A program made the position numbers and the translations under genes. From positions 496,001 to 560,000 of the forward strand of contig NTJI01000002.1 of the NCBI GenBank assembly GCA_002307375.1: a DNA stretch of 64,000 bases. Direction: 5' to 3'. The stretch is from Lysobacteraceae bacterium NML93-0399. Its GTDB lineage: Bacteria; Pseudomonadota; Gammaproteobacteria; Xanthomonadales; Xanthomonadaceae. The notes under the pieces were generated by a model, which did no database searches, was not told the DNA's origin, and saw only the letters and a program-made list of their open reading frames with translations. Below are positions 26,050 to 34,620 of the stretch, piece by piece (the first letter of the stretch is position 1; every line of letters begins with the position of its first letter).

Positions 26050-27029
26050 GCGACCCCACACTCGCGCCGCGCGACGTGCATCCCCTGCAGGACGCACAGG
26101 AGCGCGAGCTGCGGCGCGCGGCGCGGCTGTGCTGGTGGTCGATCGCGCTGCTGGGCGCGGTGACGGTGATGATGGCGGTCACCATGGGCGGCTCGCAGGC
26201 CATGCTGACCGCGCTGGTCGAGGACGTGCTGAGCCTGCTGCCGCCGATCGCCTTCCTTATCGCGCTGCGTTTCCGGCGCCGGGGTGTCGATGGCACCTAC
26301 ATCAACGGACGCGAGCGCGCGTTCGACATCACCTTCCTGGCCTCGTCGGTCGCGTTGACCGCGGTGGGTGCGCTGCTGGTGTTCGACGGCCTGCACGTGC
26401 TGGCCACGCGGACCCACCCGGTCGTCGGCACCGTGGTGCTCGGCGACACCGTGGTCTGGCAGGGCTGGGTGATGATGGCGGCGCTGGCCGTGTCGTGCGT
26501 GCCGCCGGTGATTCTCGGACGCCTGAAGCTGCGTCTGGCGCGCACGCTCGATTCCAAGCCGCTGCACACCGATGCCGACATGAACAAGGCGGACTGGCTG
26601 ACCGCAGTGGCGGGCATCGTCGGCGTGGCCGGCATCGGTTTCGGCCTGTGGTGGGCGGATGCGGCGGCCGCGATCTTCATTGCCGTCGAGGTGCTGCGCG
26701 ACGGCGTGCGCAACCTGCGCAATGCGGTGCGCGACATGCATGATGCGCGCCCGCAACGCGTGGACCGCAGCGATCACGACCCGATACCCGCTGCAGTCGT
26801 CGATGCGGTGCGCGCACTGCCCGGCGTCGCCGACTGCCGGCTGCGCTTTCACGAAGAGGGCCTGCGGTTGTCGGGCGTGGTCTATGTGACGCTGCACGAC
26901 GGCGCGCTCACGCCCGATGCCGTCCGCTCGATCCGGGACGCGGCGCATGCGGTGCACTGGCGTGTCGACGCGGTGGATGTGGCGCTGGACACGATGCGGG
27001 ACGGGGACACTTCAGCGCCGCGCGGGTAG
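26046..27029 (+). CDS. Cation diffusion facilitator family transporter
   Basis: A 327-residue inner-membrane metal/proton antiporter with six predicted helices. Metal-site candidates are Glu/Asp in the second helix region (TALVEDVLSLLPP) and the HTDADMNKADW motif before helix five; the C-terminal cytoplasmic domain (PAAVVDAVRALPGVADCRLR) is the usual ferredoxin-like dimer domain. Metal specificity (zinc, iron, manganese) cannot be told from sequence alone. It is translationally coupled to the preceding lipoprotein. Confidence 0.85.
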   Translation: MSDPTLAPRDVHPLQDAQERELRRAARLCWWSIALLGAVTVMMAVTMGGSQAMLTALVEDVLSLLPPIAFLIALRFRRRGVDGTYINGRERAFDITFLASSVALTAVGALLVFDGLHVLATRTHPVVGTVVLGDTVVWQGWVMMAALAVSCVPPVILGRLKLRLARTLDSKPLHTDADMNKADWLTAVAGIVGVAGIGFGLWWADAAAAIFIAVEVLRDGVRNLRNAVRDMHDARPQRVDRSDHDPIPAAVVDAVRALPGVADCRLRFHEEGLRLSGVVYVTLHDGALTPDAVRSIRDAAHAVHWRVDAVDVALDTMRDGDTSAPRG

Positions 27030-27039
27030 GCTTTGCCGC

Positions 27040-29028
27040 ATGACCGTTTTTCTCGATGATGTCGAAGCCGCAGCCGCGCATGTGCGCGGCCATGTCACCG
27101 GTGCCCTGCACATCGGTGCGCCCCTGGGCATCGGCAAGCCGCACAGGCTGCTCAACGCGCTTTACGATGCCGCCGTCGCCGACCCGACGCGACCGTTCAC
27201 GCTCTACACCGCGCTGTCTCTGGACCCGCCGTCGGGCGGCGACGATCTCGAAGGCCGCTTCATCGGCCCGTTCGCGGCGCGTCACTTCGGCGAGGACTTC
27301 GTGCGCCTGAAGTACGTCGATGCACTGCGTCGCAATGCGCTGCCGCCGCACGTCGAAATCGAAGAGTTCTACATGCAGTCCGGCGCGATGCTCGGTTCGC
27401 GACAGGCGCAAGCCCGCTACGCCAGCCTCAACTACACGCACGTGGCGCGCGCGCTCGCAGACCGCGGCGTCAATGTACTGGTGCAGAAGGTCGCGGCCAA
27501 TGACGACGGCACGCGCTTCTCGCTGTCGTCCAATACCGATCTGACGTTCGACGCGATCGACGCGCTGGTGGCGGCCGGCCATCCGCGGCCGCTGATCGTC
27601 GGCGAGGTCGACCCCGCCCTGCCCTGGCTCGACGGCACGGCGGCAGTGGAAACGGCGTTCTTCGATGTCGTCATCGCGCCACCGCCGCCGTATCCGCGCC
27701 TGTTCGGCCTGCCGCGCCAGCCGGTCTCGGATGCCGACTACGCGATCGGCTTCTATGCCAGCACCCTGGTGCGCGACGGCGGAACGCTGCAGATCGGCAT
27801 CGGCGCGCTGGCCGATGCGCTGTGCCATGCCCTTGCGCTGCGCCATACCGACAACGCCGCCTACCGCCGCGTGCTGCATGCGCTCGACCCCGACCTCGCC
27901 ACCCACCCGACCGTGCAGGCGGTCGGCGGGCTCGATCCGTTCGAGACCGGCCTCTACGGCTGCAGCGAGATGATCAACGAGGGCTTCAAGCGGCTGGTCG
28001 AGGTCGGCGTGATCAAGCGCCGCGTCGTCGACAAGGCCAGCCTGATGCGGCGCGCCAATGCCGGCACACTCAGCGCGCTCGATGCCGACCTGATCGAGCG
28101 CGACGGCGAGTTCCTGCACGGCGCGTTCTATCTCGGCTCGCCGGACTTCTACGCCTGGCTGCGCGGTCTCGACCCCGACACCCGGCGCGGCATCGGCATG
28201 AAGCGCGTCGGCGAGGTCAACGAGCTCTATGGCCTGGACGAAGGTCTCGAGCGCCTGCAGCGCCGCGACGCGCGTTTCTTCAACAGCTGCATGATGGCGA
28301 CCGCGCTTGGCGCCGCGGTCTCGGATGGACTCGACGACGGGCGCGTGGTGTCGGGCGTCGGCGGCCAGTACAACTTCGTCGCGATGGGGCATGCGCTGCC
28401 CGACGCGCGTTCGGTGCTGCTGTTGCGCGCTGCACGCGATGCCGGCGGTGGCCGCGAAGGCAACATCCGCTGGAACTACGGCCACACCACGATTCCGCGC
28501 CATCTGCGCGACGTCTACATCACCGAGTACGGCATCGCCGACCTCCGCGGCGCGACCGACGAGGATTGCGTGCGCGCGATGGTGCGCATTGCCGAAGCGC
28601 CGCACCAGGCAGAACTGCTCGATCGCGCGCGCGCGGTCGGCAAGCTCGGCACGCGCTTCGTGGCGCCGGATGTGTGGCCGCAACGCAACACACCGGACGC
28701 CCTGCGCGCGGCGCTCGCACCGCTGCGGCGCGACGGCAGCCTGCCGGACTATCCGCTGGGCAGCGATTTCGATGCCGTCGAGCAGCGCCTGCTGCGTGCA
28801 CTGGCCTGGCTGCGTGGCCGCACCGCCACGCGCGGCGGCAAACTGGCGACGATCTGGGCGGCGCTGCGCGCAGGTGCCGCGCGTGACGCCGAGGCCATGG
28901 CCCGCATGCGCCTCGACGATCCATCCGGCATCGGCGAGCACCTGATGGCACGCCTGCTCGCGCTGGGCCTGCAGCAGACCGCGCGCAGCACGCCGGAAGA
29001 CGCCGTGGCGCCGACGTCGGCGAGCTGA
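27040..29028 (+). CDS. Acetyl-CoA hydrolase/transferase family protein (long form)
   Basis: A 662-residue protein with the acetyl-CoA hydrolase/CoA-transferase C-terminal domain: IGIGALADALCHAL, INEGFKRLVEVGVIKRR, then VSGVGGQYNFVAMGHALP, INIRWN-like EGNIRWNYGHTTIPRHLRDVY and ITEYGIADLRG, the family motif. Members normally have about 430-540 residues; this one has a roughly 100-residue insert in the middle and a C-terminal helical extension. It probably moves CoA between acetate or other acids, but the acyl substrate is unknown. The CDF gene ends 10 bases upstream; no good ribosome site is seen. Confidence 0.8.
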   Translation: MTVFLDDVEAAAAHVRGHVTGALHIGAPLGIGKPHRLLNALYDAAVADPTRPFTLYTALSLDPPSGGDDLEGRFIGPFAARHFGEDFVRLKYVDALRRNALPPHVEIEEFYMQSGAMLGSRQAQARYASLNYTHVARALADRGVNVLVQKVAANDDGTRFSLSSNTDLTFDAIDALVAAGHPRPLIVGEVDPALPWLDGTAAVETAFFDVVIAPPPPYPRLFGLPRQPVSDADYAIGFYASTLVRDGGTLQIGIGALADALCHALALRHTDNAAYRRVLHALDPDLATHPTVQAVGGLDPFETGLYGCSEMINEGFKRLVEVGVIKRRVVDKASLMRRANAGTLSALDADLIERDGEFLHGAFYLGSPDFYAWLRGLDPDTRRGIGMKRVGEVNELYGLDEGLERLQRRDARFFNSCMMATALGAAVSDGLDDGRVVSGVGGQYNFVAMGHALPDARSVLLLRAARDAGGGREGNIRWNYGHTTIPRHLRDVYITEYGIADLRGATDEDCVRAMVRIAEAPHQAELLDRARAVGKLGTRFVAPDVWPQRNTPDALRAALAPLRRDGSLPDYPLGSDFDAVEQRLLRALAWLRGRTATRGGKLATIWAALRAGAARDAEAMARMRLDDPSGIGEHLMARLLALGLQQTARSTPEDAVAPTSAS

Positions 29029-29101
29029 GCGTGGCTTGCGAAAGCCCGCCTCCATCGCCATCTGACCAGACACGTACCCGGACCCGTTCGCAGGAAAGAC
29101 C

Positions 29102-29419
29102 ATGACCACCCGCGCCGAACAGCTTCGCGCCGCGCTCGCCGCGCTCGCACCCACCCACCTCGATGTGGAGGACGAGAGCCACATGCACAGCCGCGGGCTG
29201 GAGACGCATTACAAGGCCGTCGTGGTCAGCGCCGTCTTCGACGGCAAACGCGCGCTGCAGCGCCATCAGGCGGTCTACCGGGCGCTGGGCGAACAGATGC
29301 AGCAGATCCATGCCCTGGCGCTGCACACCTTCACGCCCGCGGAATGGGCGGCCGAAGTGCAGGTGCCCGATTCCCCGCATTGCCGCGGCGGCAGCAAGCA
29401 CGACAAGCCCGCGCACTGA
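29102..29419 (+). CDS. bolA: BolA family protein
   Basis: A 105-residue BolA-type protein. The hallmark block RHQAVYRALGEQMQQIHALA followed by LHTFTPAEW is present, with HYKAVVVSAVFDGK as the central strand. BolA proteins bind [2Fe-2S] clusters with monothiol glutaredoxins and affect envelope stress responses. The start has AGGAAAGACC upstream. The extra polar C terminus (SPHCRGGSKHDKPAH) adds a cysteine and histidines. A second, IbaG-type paralogue is encoded at 60406-60654. Confidence 0.88.
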   Translation: MTTRAEQLRAALAALAPTHLDVEDESHMHSRGLETHYKAVVVSAVFDGKRALQRHQAVYRALGEQMQQIHALALHTFTPAEWAAEVQVPDSPHCRGGSKHDKPAH

Positions 29420-29490
29420 GCGCCGAGGGCGCGCCGTCACGACGTGCCCGATGCCCGCGCATGGCCCTGCATGCGGGGACGCGGCAGTCG

Positions 29491-29922
29491 CTAGCGCTCG
29501 AACTTGGTCGACAGGATGATCGACGAGGTCGTCCGCTCCACGCCCTCGATGCAGCCGATGCGGTCGGTCAGGGCGTCCATGTCCGACACGGTCGGCACCA
29601 CGCCCATGGCGATGAGGTCGTAGGGCCCGCTGACCGAATGCAGCGCACGTACCGCGTCGATCGCCCGCAGGGCCGTCACCACCGGCGTGGTCTGGCGCGG
29701 CCGCACGGTGATCATGATGTGCGCGCGGATGTGGCCCTGTTCGAAGTCGTCGCGCACGCGCACGGTGTAGCCGCCGATCACGCCTTCGCGCTCGAGCCGC
29801 TCGATGCGGCTCTGCACGGTGGTGCGCGACAGGCCCAGGCGCCGGGCGATCTCGGCGGTGGACAGCCGGGCGTTCTCACGCAGCAGGGTCAGCAGGCGAA
29901 CGTCGGCGGACTCGACAGGCAT
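29491..29922 (-). CDS. Lrp/AsnC family transcriptional regulator
   Basis: A 143-residue regulator with an N-terminal winged helix-turn-helix (LLTLLRENARLSTAEIARRL, then GLSRTTVQSRIERLEREGVI) and a C-terminal RAM ligand-binding domain (AHIMITVRPRQTTPVVTALR, LHSVSGPYDLIAMG). Such proteins sense amino acids and assemble into octamers. It is divergent from the class III aminotransferase gene, its likely target, with a palindromic site 13 bases upstream of its own start. Confidence 0.92.
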   Translation of the reverse strand: MPVESADVRLLTLLRENARLSTAEIARRLGLSRTTVQSRIERLEREGVIGGYTVRVRDDFEQGHIRAHIMITVRPRQTTPVVTALRAIDAVRALHSVSGPYDLIAMGVVPTVSDMDALTDRIGCIEGVERTTSSIILSTKFER

Positions 29923-29934
29923 ATGGGGCTCGGG

Positions 29935-29975
29935 TTTCGGCGATCTGCCGAAATTCTAGGCCGTCTTCGGCGATC
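29935..29975. promoter_or_regulatory. Palindromic Lrp-type operator with a phased half repeat
   Basis: TTTCGGC-GATCT-GCCGAAA at 29935-29953 is a perfect inverted repeat (7-base arms, 5-base spacer) 13 bases upstream of the regulator ATG. TTCGGCGATC recurs exactly 30 bases further (29966-29975), about three helical turns away, as expected for cooperative binding of a multimeric Lrp protein. Binding is inferred from position and symmetry. Confidence 0.6.
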
Positions 29976-30085
29976 CGTCGCTTCCGCCCGACGGAATCGT
30001 CCAGATAATGGAATGTCCGCCGGCGTTGCACCGCGTTCACGCGCAGCGGCGCCTGCCCTCCCCGTTGTTCAAAGGAGCGATACGC

Positions 30086-31582
30086 ATGTCCGTGATCCAG
30101 ACTCTCGCGCCGCTGCGCGCCCACGCTGGCACCCGCCGCACCGCCGGCCTGTCCGACGAGGTGCTCACGCGCTTCGAGGCCTCGCATCCCGAACTGGTGG
30201 AGGCCGCGCGCGCGGCTGCCCAGGCGCATGCGTCGCTCCAGGCCGAGTTCGCCGATCTGCTCGACCTCGACGAGGACGCCCAGGCACGCGCGGTCCAGGC
30301 CGGCTACGTGAATTTCTACCCCAGTGACGGTGTGAACCCGTACGTTGCGCTCGCCGCGCGCGGCCCCTGGATCGTGACCTTGAAGGGCGCGGTGCTGCAT
30401 GACTCGGGCGGCTACGGCATGCTCGGTTTCGGCCACACGCCCGAGGCGGTGATCGAGGCGATGGCGCGGCCGGTGCCGATGGCCAATATCATGACGCCGA
30501 GCCTGTCGCAGCTGCGACTCGAGCGCGCCCTGCGCCGCGAGATCGGCCACACCCGCGGCGGCTGCCCCTTCAGCCATTTCCTGTGCCTCAATTCCGGCTC
30601 CGAGTCGGTCGGCCTGGCCGCACGCATCGCCGACATCAACACCCGCACCCAGACAGATCCGGGCGGGCGTCATGCCGGACGCACGGTCAAGCGTGTCGTC
30701 GTCAAGGGCAGCTTCCACGGCCGTACCGAACGTCCGGCGCTGTATTCCGATTCCACGCGCGCGACCTACAAGAAGTTCCTCGCCAGCTTCCGCGACGAGG
30801 ATTCGCTGATCGCCGTCGCGCCCTACGATGCCGACGCGCTGCGCCAGGCGTTCGCCGATGCCGATGCCAATGGCTGGTTCATCGAGGCTGTGTTCCTGGA
30901 GCCCGTGATGGGCGAAGGTGACCCCGGCCGCGCCCTGCCGCCCGAGTTCTACGCGGCGGCGCGCCAGCTGACCCGCGACCACGGCAGCCTGCTGCTGGTC
31001 GATTCCATCCAGGCCGGCCTGCGCGCGCACGGCGTGCTGTCGGTGGTCGATTACCCGGGTTTCGAAGGCCTCGACGCGCCGGACATGGAGACCTACTCCA
31101 AGGCGCTCAACGCCGGCCAGTACCCGTTGTCGGTGCTCGCGGTGACCGAGAACGCCGCGCAGCTCTACCGCAGTGGCGTCTACGGCAACACCATGACCGC
31201 CAACCCGCGTGCGCTCGACGTCGCCTGCGCGGTGCTCGGCCAGCTCACCCCGCAGGTGCGCGCCAACATCCGCAACGCCGGCGCCAGGTCGGTGCAGAAG
31301 CTCGAAGCGCTGAAGCGCGAACTCGGCGGCCTGATCACCAAGGTCCAGGGCACCGGCCTGCTGTTCTCGTGCGAGCTCGCGCCGCAGTTCAAATGCTACG
31401 GCGCCGGGTCCACCGAGGAATGGCTGCGCGAACAGGGGGTCGGCGTCATCCACGGCGGCGCCAACTCGCTGCGCTTCACTCCGCACTTCAACATCGGCGA
31501 CGACGAAATCGAGCTGCTGGTGTCGATGGTCGGCAAGGCCTTGCGCGAAGGGCCCCGTCGCAGCGAGGCCGAAGCGGCCTGA
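30086..31582 (+). CDS. Class III PLP-dependent aminotransferase
   Basis: A 498-residue pyridoxal-phosphate aminotransferase of the acetylornithine/GABA/lysine-transaminase superfamily. Visible family elements are DSGGYGMLGFGHTPE, FLCLNSGSESVGLAARIADI, VVKGSFHGRTERPALYSDS (PLP contacts), LLLVDSIQAGLRAHG and the Schiff-base lysine in TYSKALNAGQYPLSV. The amino donor cannot be fixed from sequence; control by the adjacent divergent Lrp-type regulator suggests amino-acid breakdown. AAAGGAG precedes the ATG. The frame from 30008 lacks a ribosome site. Confidence 0.85.
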   Translation: MSVIQTLAPLRAHAGTRRTAGLSDEVLTRFEASHPELVEAARAAAQAHASLQAEFADLLDLDEDAQARAVQAGYVNFYPSDGVNPYVALAARGPWIVTLKGAVLHDSGGYGMLGFGHTPEAVIEAMARPVPMANIMTPSLSQLRLERALRREIGHTRGGCPFSHFLCLNSGSESVGLAARIADINTRTQTDPGGRHAGRTVKRVVVKGSFHGRTERPALYSDSTRATYKKFLASFRDEDSLIAVAPYDADALRQAFADADANGWFIEAVFLEPVMGEGDPGRALPPEFYAAARQLTRDHGSLLLVDSIQAGLRAHGVLSVVDYPGFEGLDAPDMETYSKALNAGQYPLSVLAVTENAAQLYRSGVYGNTMTANPRALDVACAVLGQLTPQVRANIRNAGARSVQKLEALKRELGGLITKVQGTGLLFSCELAPQFKCYGAGSTEEWLREQGVGVIHGGANSLRFTPHFNIGDDEIELLVSMVGKALREGPRRSEAEAA

Positions 31583-31888
31583 CCACGCAGACAGCCTGCG
31601 CGGTTGCCGCTGTGCGCATCCACGCGTCTCCCGCTCCGGCGGGAGGCGCTGGCGATCTGCAATGATTCTGCAGACGTCTGCATCTGCACGCCGCACCGGG
31701 ATCGCGCGCGAGCGCGCTCCTGCAGGGCACCGGGCATATCGGCCCGAGGTGTAGCGGCCACCTGCACGCTGGGAGCGGTTTTGTCCCGCTGACGGCGTCG
31801 CCTGCATCGGTATGTCCACCGCCGCGCACATGCCGCACGGCGCGCGGCATCGGTGAATTATGCTGCCGCCTCATGGATGGAGATCGGC
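31583..31888. other. Intergenic region with a solitary repeat arm
   Basis: About 300 bases after the aminotransferase gene. It contains a single arm of the REP-like repeat (31701-31724) and no recognisable gene. A GTG-initiated extension of the next gene (from 31853) is possible but lacks a ribosome site. Confidence 0.5.
31701..31724. repeat. Single arm of the REP-like repeat
   Basis: ATCGCGCGCGAGCGCGCTCC followed by TGCA matches the right arm of the full repeats at 41045-42281. No left arm is found within 100 bases. Confidence 0.6.
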
Positions 31889-32560
31889 ATGGACAGCCTT
31901 TCCGCGTCAGACGGACGCAGCTTCCGACCGCGCCGCGACGTCCACTCGGTGGGCGTCGATGGCATCGCCCGCGGAATAGCCGCAGGCCTCACCCTGGGCA
32001 TCATGCTGCTGGTGGCGCACTGGCTTGTGGCGACGTCACAGACGCGTGCGTACCTGCCCCGGGCCGCGTTGGCGGTGACCTGGATCGCACCGCCACCGCA
32101 GGCTCGGCCTGCCCCGCCCGCGCCGCCGACTCCGCTTCCGACTCCGACTGCGCCGCGGCCTGCCGCCAGCATCTCGGCCACCACGATCTCGGCCGCGCCT
32201 TCGATCGACGACGATCCCCCGCCCGAACCCGCCGGTGACGACCCGCGGCGCCTGGACTACGGCGCGCTGATGGGAGCGGGCGAACCGATCAGGTTCGCCG
32301 AACGTCTTCCGGGTCAGCGCGACCGCTACCGCACTGCGTTCGATTCATCGCCAGAGCGATTCCGCATGCGTCGCTCCGTCACGCCGGAGGATGTCGTCCG
32401 CGGCTTCGCGCAACTCGTCGGCCTGTGGCCGCCCGGCTACACGGACAGCCCCTGCCCCGCCATCCACGGCCTCATCGAGACGACGCCGGAGATACCGTCT
32501 GCACGGGAGCTGGCGCTGCTGCAGGACGCCGTGCTTGCCCGCGAGCAGTTCTGCACCTGA
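31889..32560 (+). CDS. Uncharacterised single-pass membrane protein with proline-rich spacer
   Basis: A 223-residue protein, family not recognised. It has a short basic cytoplasmic N terminus, one membrane helix (about residues 26-48, GIAAGLTLGIMLLVAHWLVA), a proline/alanine-rich spacer (about 68-105) and a folded-looking C-terminal region with ERFRMRRSVTPEDVVRGFAQ and a C-P-x5-I segment. The layout recalls TonB-like energy transducers but the TonB C-terminal domain is not evident. GGAG precedes the chosen ATG. It converges with the pyrophosphatase gene, ending 14 bases before it. Confidence 0.6.
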   Translation: MDSLSASDGRSFRPRRDVHSVGVDGIARGIAAGLTLGIMLLVAHWLVATSQTRAYLPRAALAVTWIAPPPQARPAPPAPPTPLPTPTAPRPAASISATTISAAPSIDDDPPPEPAGDDPRRLDYGALMGAGEPIRFAERLPGQRDRYRTAFDSSPERFRMRRSVTPEDVVRGFAQLVGLWPPGYTDSPCPAIHGLIETTPEIPSARELALLQDAVLAREQFCT

Positions 32561-32574
32561 GGTACTGCAGGCGA

Positions 32575-33177
32575 TCAGTCGGTGTCGAACGCGTCGATCG
32601 TGGCCCGGATCAGCGCCTGCGCCTCGTCGGCGTCGCCCCAGCCGTGCAGTTCCACACGTTTTCCACCGGCGGGCAGTTCCTTGTAGACGCGAAAGAATGC
32701 CTCGATGCGATCGCGTTCGATCGCGGGCAGGTCGTCGATGGTGCGGATGGCGGCGTAGGTCGGATCGACCTCGTCGGCAGGCACGCCGACGATCTTCTCG
32801 TCCGCCTCGCCGCCGTCGACCATGCGCAGCACGCCGATCGCGCGGAAGCGGATGTACACACCCGGATGCAGCGGCGCGCGCGTGAGCACCAGCGCGTCGA
32901 GCGGATCGCCGTCGCCGGCCAGCGTGCCGGGCATCGAGCCGTAGTTGGCCGGATAGGCCATCGGCATCGACAGGAAACGGTCGACGAAGACGTGTCCTGC
33001 CTCGTCGATTTCGTACTTGGTGAAGCTGCCGGCCGGAATCTCGACCTGCAGCATCGCGTGGGCCGGCGCATCGGCCGGCTGGCGCTCGTACGCCGATGGC
33101 GTGGCCGCGAACGCGGTGGACGACAGCGCACACAGCATCGCCGCCGACAGGAACATCCCCGCCATTCGGATGCGCAT
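32575..33177 (-). CDS. ppa: Exported inorganic pyrophosphatase
   Basis: A 200-residue family I soluble pyrophosphatase hydrolysing PPi to two phosphates. The core has EIPAGSFTKYEID, PMAYPANYGSMPGTLAGDGDPLDALVL with the metal-binding Asp triad, and VGVPADEVDPTY. Unlike the normal cytosolic enzyme it begins with a signal peptide (MRIRMAGMFLSAAMLCALSS then TAFA), so it probably acts in the periplasm. It is the last gene of an operon with two metallophosphatases and a phytase, 5 bases after the preceding stop, which fits phosphate release from exported substrates. Confidence 0.88.
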   Translation of the reverse strand: MRIRMAGMFLSAAMLCALSSTAFAATPSAYERQPADAPAHAMLQVEIPAGSFTKYEIDEAGHVFVDRFLSMPMAYPANYGSMPGTLAGDGDPLDALVLTRAPLHPGVYIRFRAIGVLRMVDGGEADEKIVGVPADEVDPTYAAIRTIDDLPAIERDRIEAFFRVYKELPAGGKRVELHGWGDADEAQALIRATIDAFDTD

Positions 33178-33182
33178 CCCGA

Positions 33183-34616
33183 TCACTCCCAGCACCGGTC
33201 GGCGCGGCCCTTGAGCGAGGCATCGCGCGGACACCAGCGCGTGTCGATGCGTCCGTCCTCGCGTTCCACCAGGCGCTTGCGGCCGTTCTCGTCGTGCAGC
33301 TCGAACGCGTCGTAGAGCTTGCCGGTCGCCGTCCGCGCCTCGTAACGCAGCACCGGCCCGTCGAAGCGCAGCACCTGGAACAGTTGCGTGTCCTCGGCGA
33401 TCGGCGCCATCGAGGCCCGCGCCTGCGGCCCGGTGCGGTACTGCTTGGCGCCCACCACGCTCAGCGTCAGCACCGGCGTATCGGTGCCCGGATCGAGCGG
33501 CCGACGCCCGTAGGCGTGATCATGTCCTTGCAGCACCAGATCGACACGATGCCTGCGCAACACATCGGACAGGTGCGTGCGCAGCGGCGCGTAGTCGCGA
33601 TCGAAGCGCATCGCATACAGCGGCTGGTGGATCTGCACGACGCTCCAGCGATGCGGGTTGTCGGCGAGCACCCGGTCCATCCATTCCGCCTGCGCCGGGC
33701 CGGCCTCGAGATCGAGGATCGCGGTACCGTCGAGCACCACCACGCGCACGCCCTGGTAGTCGAACCAGTAGCTGGTGCGCTCGACACCCGGCGCGCCGTT
33801 GTCCGGGAGCGCGAAACTCACCGGCCAGTGCGGCGACAGCGCGCGGGTTTCCTGCGGCGTGTCCACGTGCAGCTTGTGGTACTCGTGGTTGCCGGCCGCC
33901 GGCGCGGTCGCGATGTCCTCGGGCAGACCGCTGGCGGCCTCGAACCACTCGGCCCATTCGTCATCGTCGGCGCCCATGCCGGCACCGCCGCCGGACACCA
34001 GATCGCCCGCGAACAGGGCCAGGCGCGCATCCGGCGCCCAGCGTCGTGATTCGCGGACCACGCGGGTCACCAGCGAGGTGTTCTGGTTCTGGGTGTCGCC
34101 GAAATACAGCAGCGTCAGCGGCGCGTCGGCCGCGGCCGCGGTGCGGTAGTGGAACCACGGACTCCAGGTGCCGGCGCCCTGCACGCGCCAGGCATACAGC
34201 GTGTCGGGCTGGAGACCGTCGATGTCGGCGCGATGGTGGTGCGAGCGCCCGTTGCGGGTGTCGAGCGGACGCGTCGTGGCCTGCACCACGCGCGGCGCGC
34301 CATTGCCGATGTCCGGTGCGTCGTCGGCAACGGCGATCTGGAGCGTCGGCGCGTCGACGCTCGCCTCGGTCCGCCAGGCGACCGCGAAGGCCGTCGCGGC
34401 GTCCTGCGCCGGCGATGCCGCAATGCGGTCTGGATAGACGCTGGCCGCGTGGCCGCGATGGCCGTCGGGCACGCGGGTGTTCGGCTCGGCCTTGCGCGCC
34501 GGCTGGGCGACCACCGGTGGCGCAACGAGGCCGGCGACGACGAGCGCCAGTGCGAGGAATACGAACCGCCGGGCGCCGCAGGCGGCACGGGGCGCTGACG
34601 CATGCGGGACGCCCAT
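33183..34616 (-). CDS. Exported purple-acid-phosphatase-like metallophosphatase (copy 1)
   Basis: A 477-residue secreted phosphoesterase. After a signal segment (FVFLALALVVAGLVAPPVVA) comes a fibronectin-like N-terminal domain (DGLQPDTLYAWRVQG), then the metallophosphatase core: LYFGDTQNQN, LFAGDLVSGG, AAGNHEYHK, VVQIHQPLYA and LQGHDHAYGRR supply the metal ligands. It releases phosphate from organic esters. It is a tandem paralogue of the next gene and starts 4 bases after that gene's stop. The longer frame to 34721 was rejected because it overlaps the upstream gene without a ribosome site. Confidence 0.87.
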   Translation of the reverse strand: MGVPHASAPRAACGARRFVFLALALVVAGLVAPPVVAQPARKAEPNTRVPDGHRGHAASVYPDRIAASPAQDAATAFAVAWRTEASVDAPTLQIAVADDAPDIGNGAPRVVQATTRPLDTRNGRSHHHRADIDGLQPDTLYAWRVQGAGTWSPWFHYRTAAAADAPLTLLYFGDTQNQNTSLVTRVVRESRRWAPDARLALFAGDLVSGGGAGMGADDDEWAEWFEAASGLPEDIATAPAAGNHEYHKLHVDTPQETRALSPHWPVSFALPDNGAPGVERTSYWFDYQGVRVVVLDGTAILDLEAGPAQAEWMDRVLADNPHRWSVVQIHQPLYAMRFDRDYAPLRTHLSDVLRRHRVDLVLQGHDHAYGRRPLDPGTDTPVLTLSVVGAKQYRTGPQARASMAPIAEDTQLFQVLRFDGPVLRYEARTATGKLYDAFELHDENGRKRLVEREDGRIDTRWCPRDASLKGRADRCWE

Positions 34617-34620
34617 CGCC

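Noticed and set aside
26908-29184. 758-aa minus-strand frame across the acetyl-CoA hydrolase gene
   Set aside because: Antisense shadow; no signal, domain or start signal.
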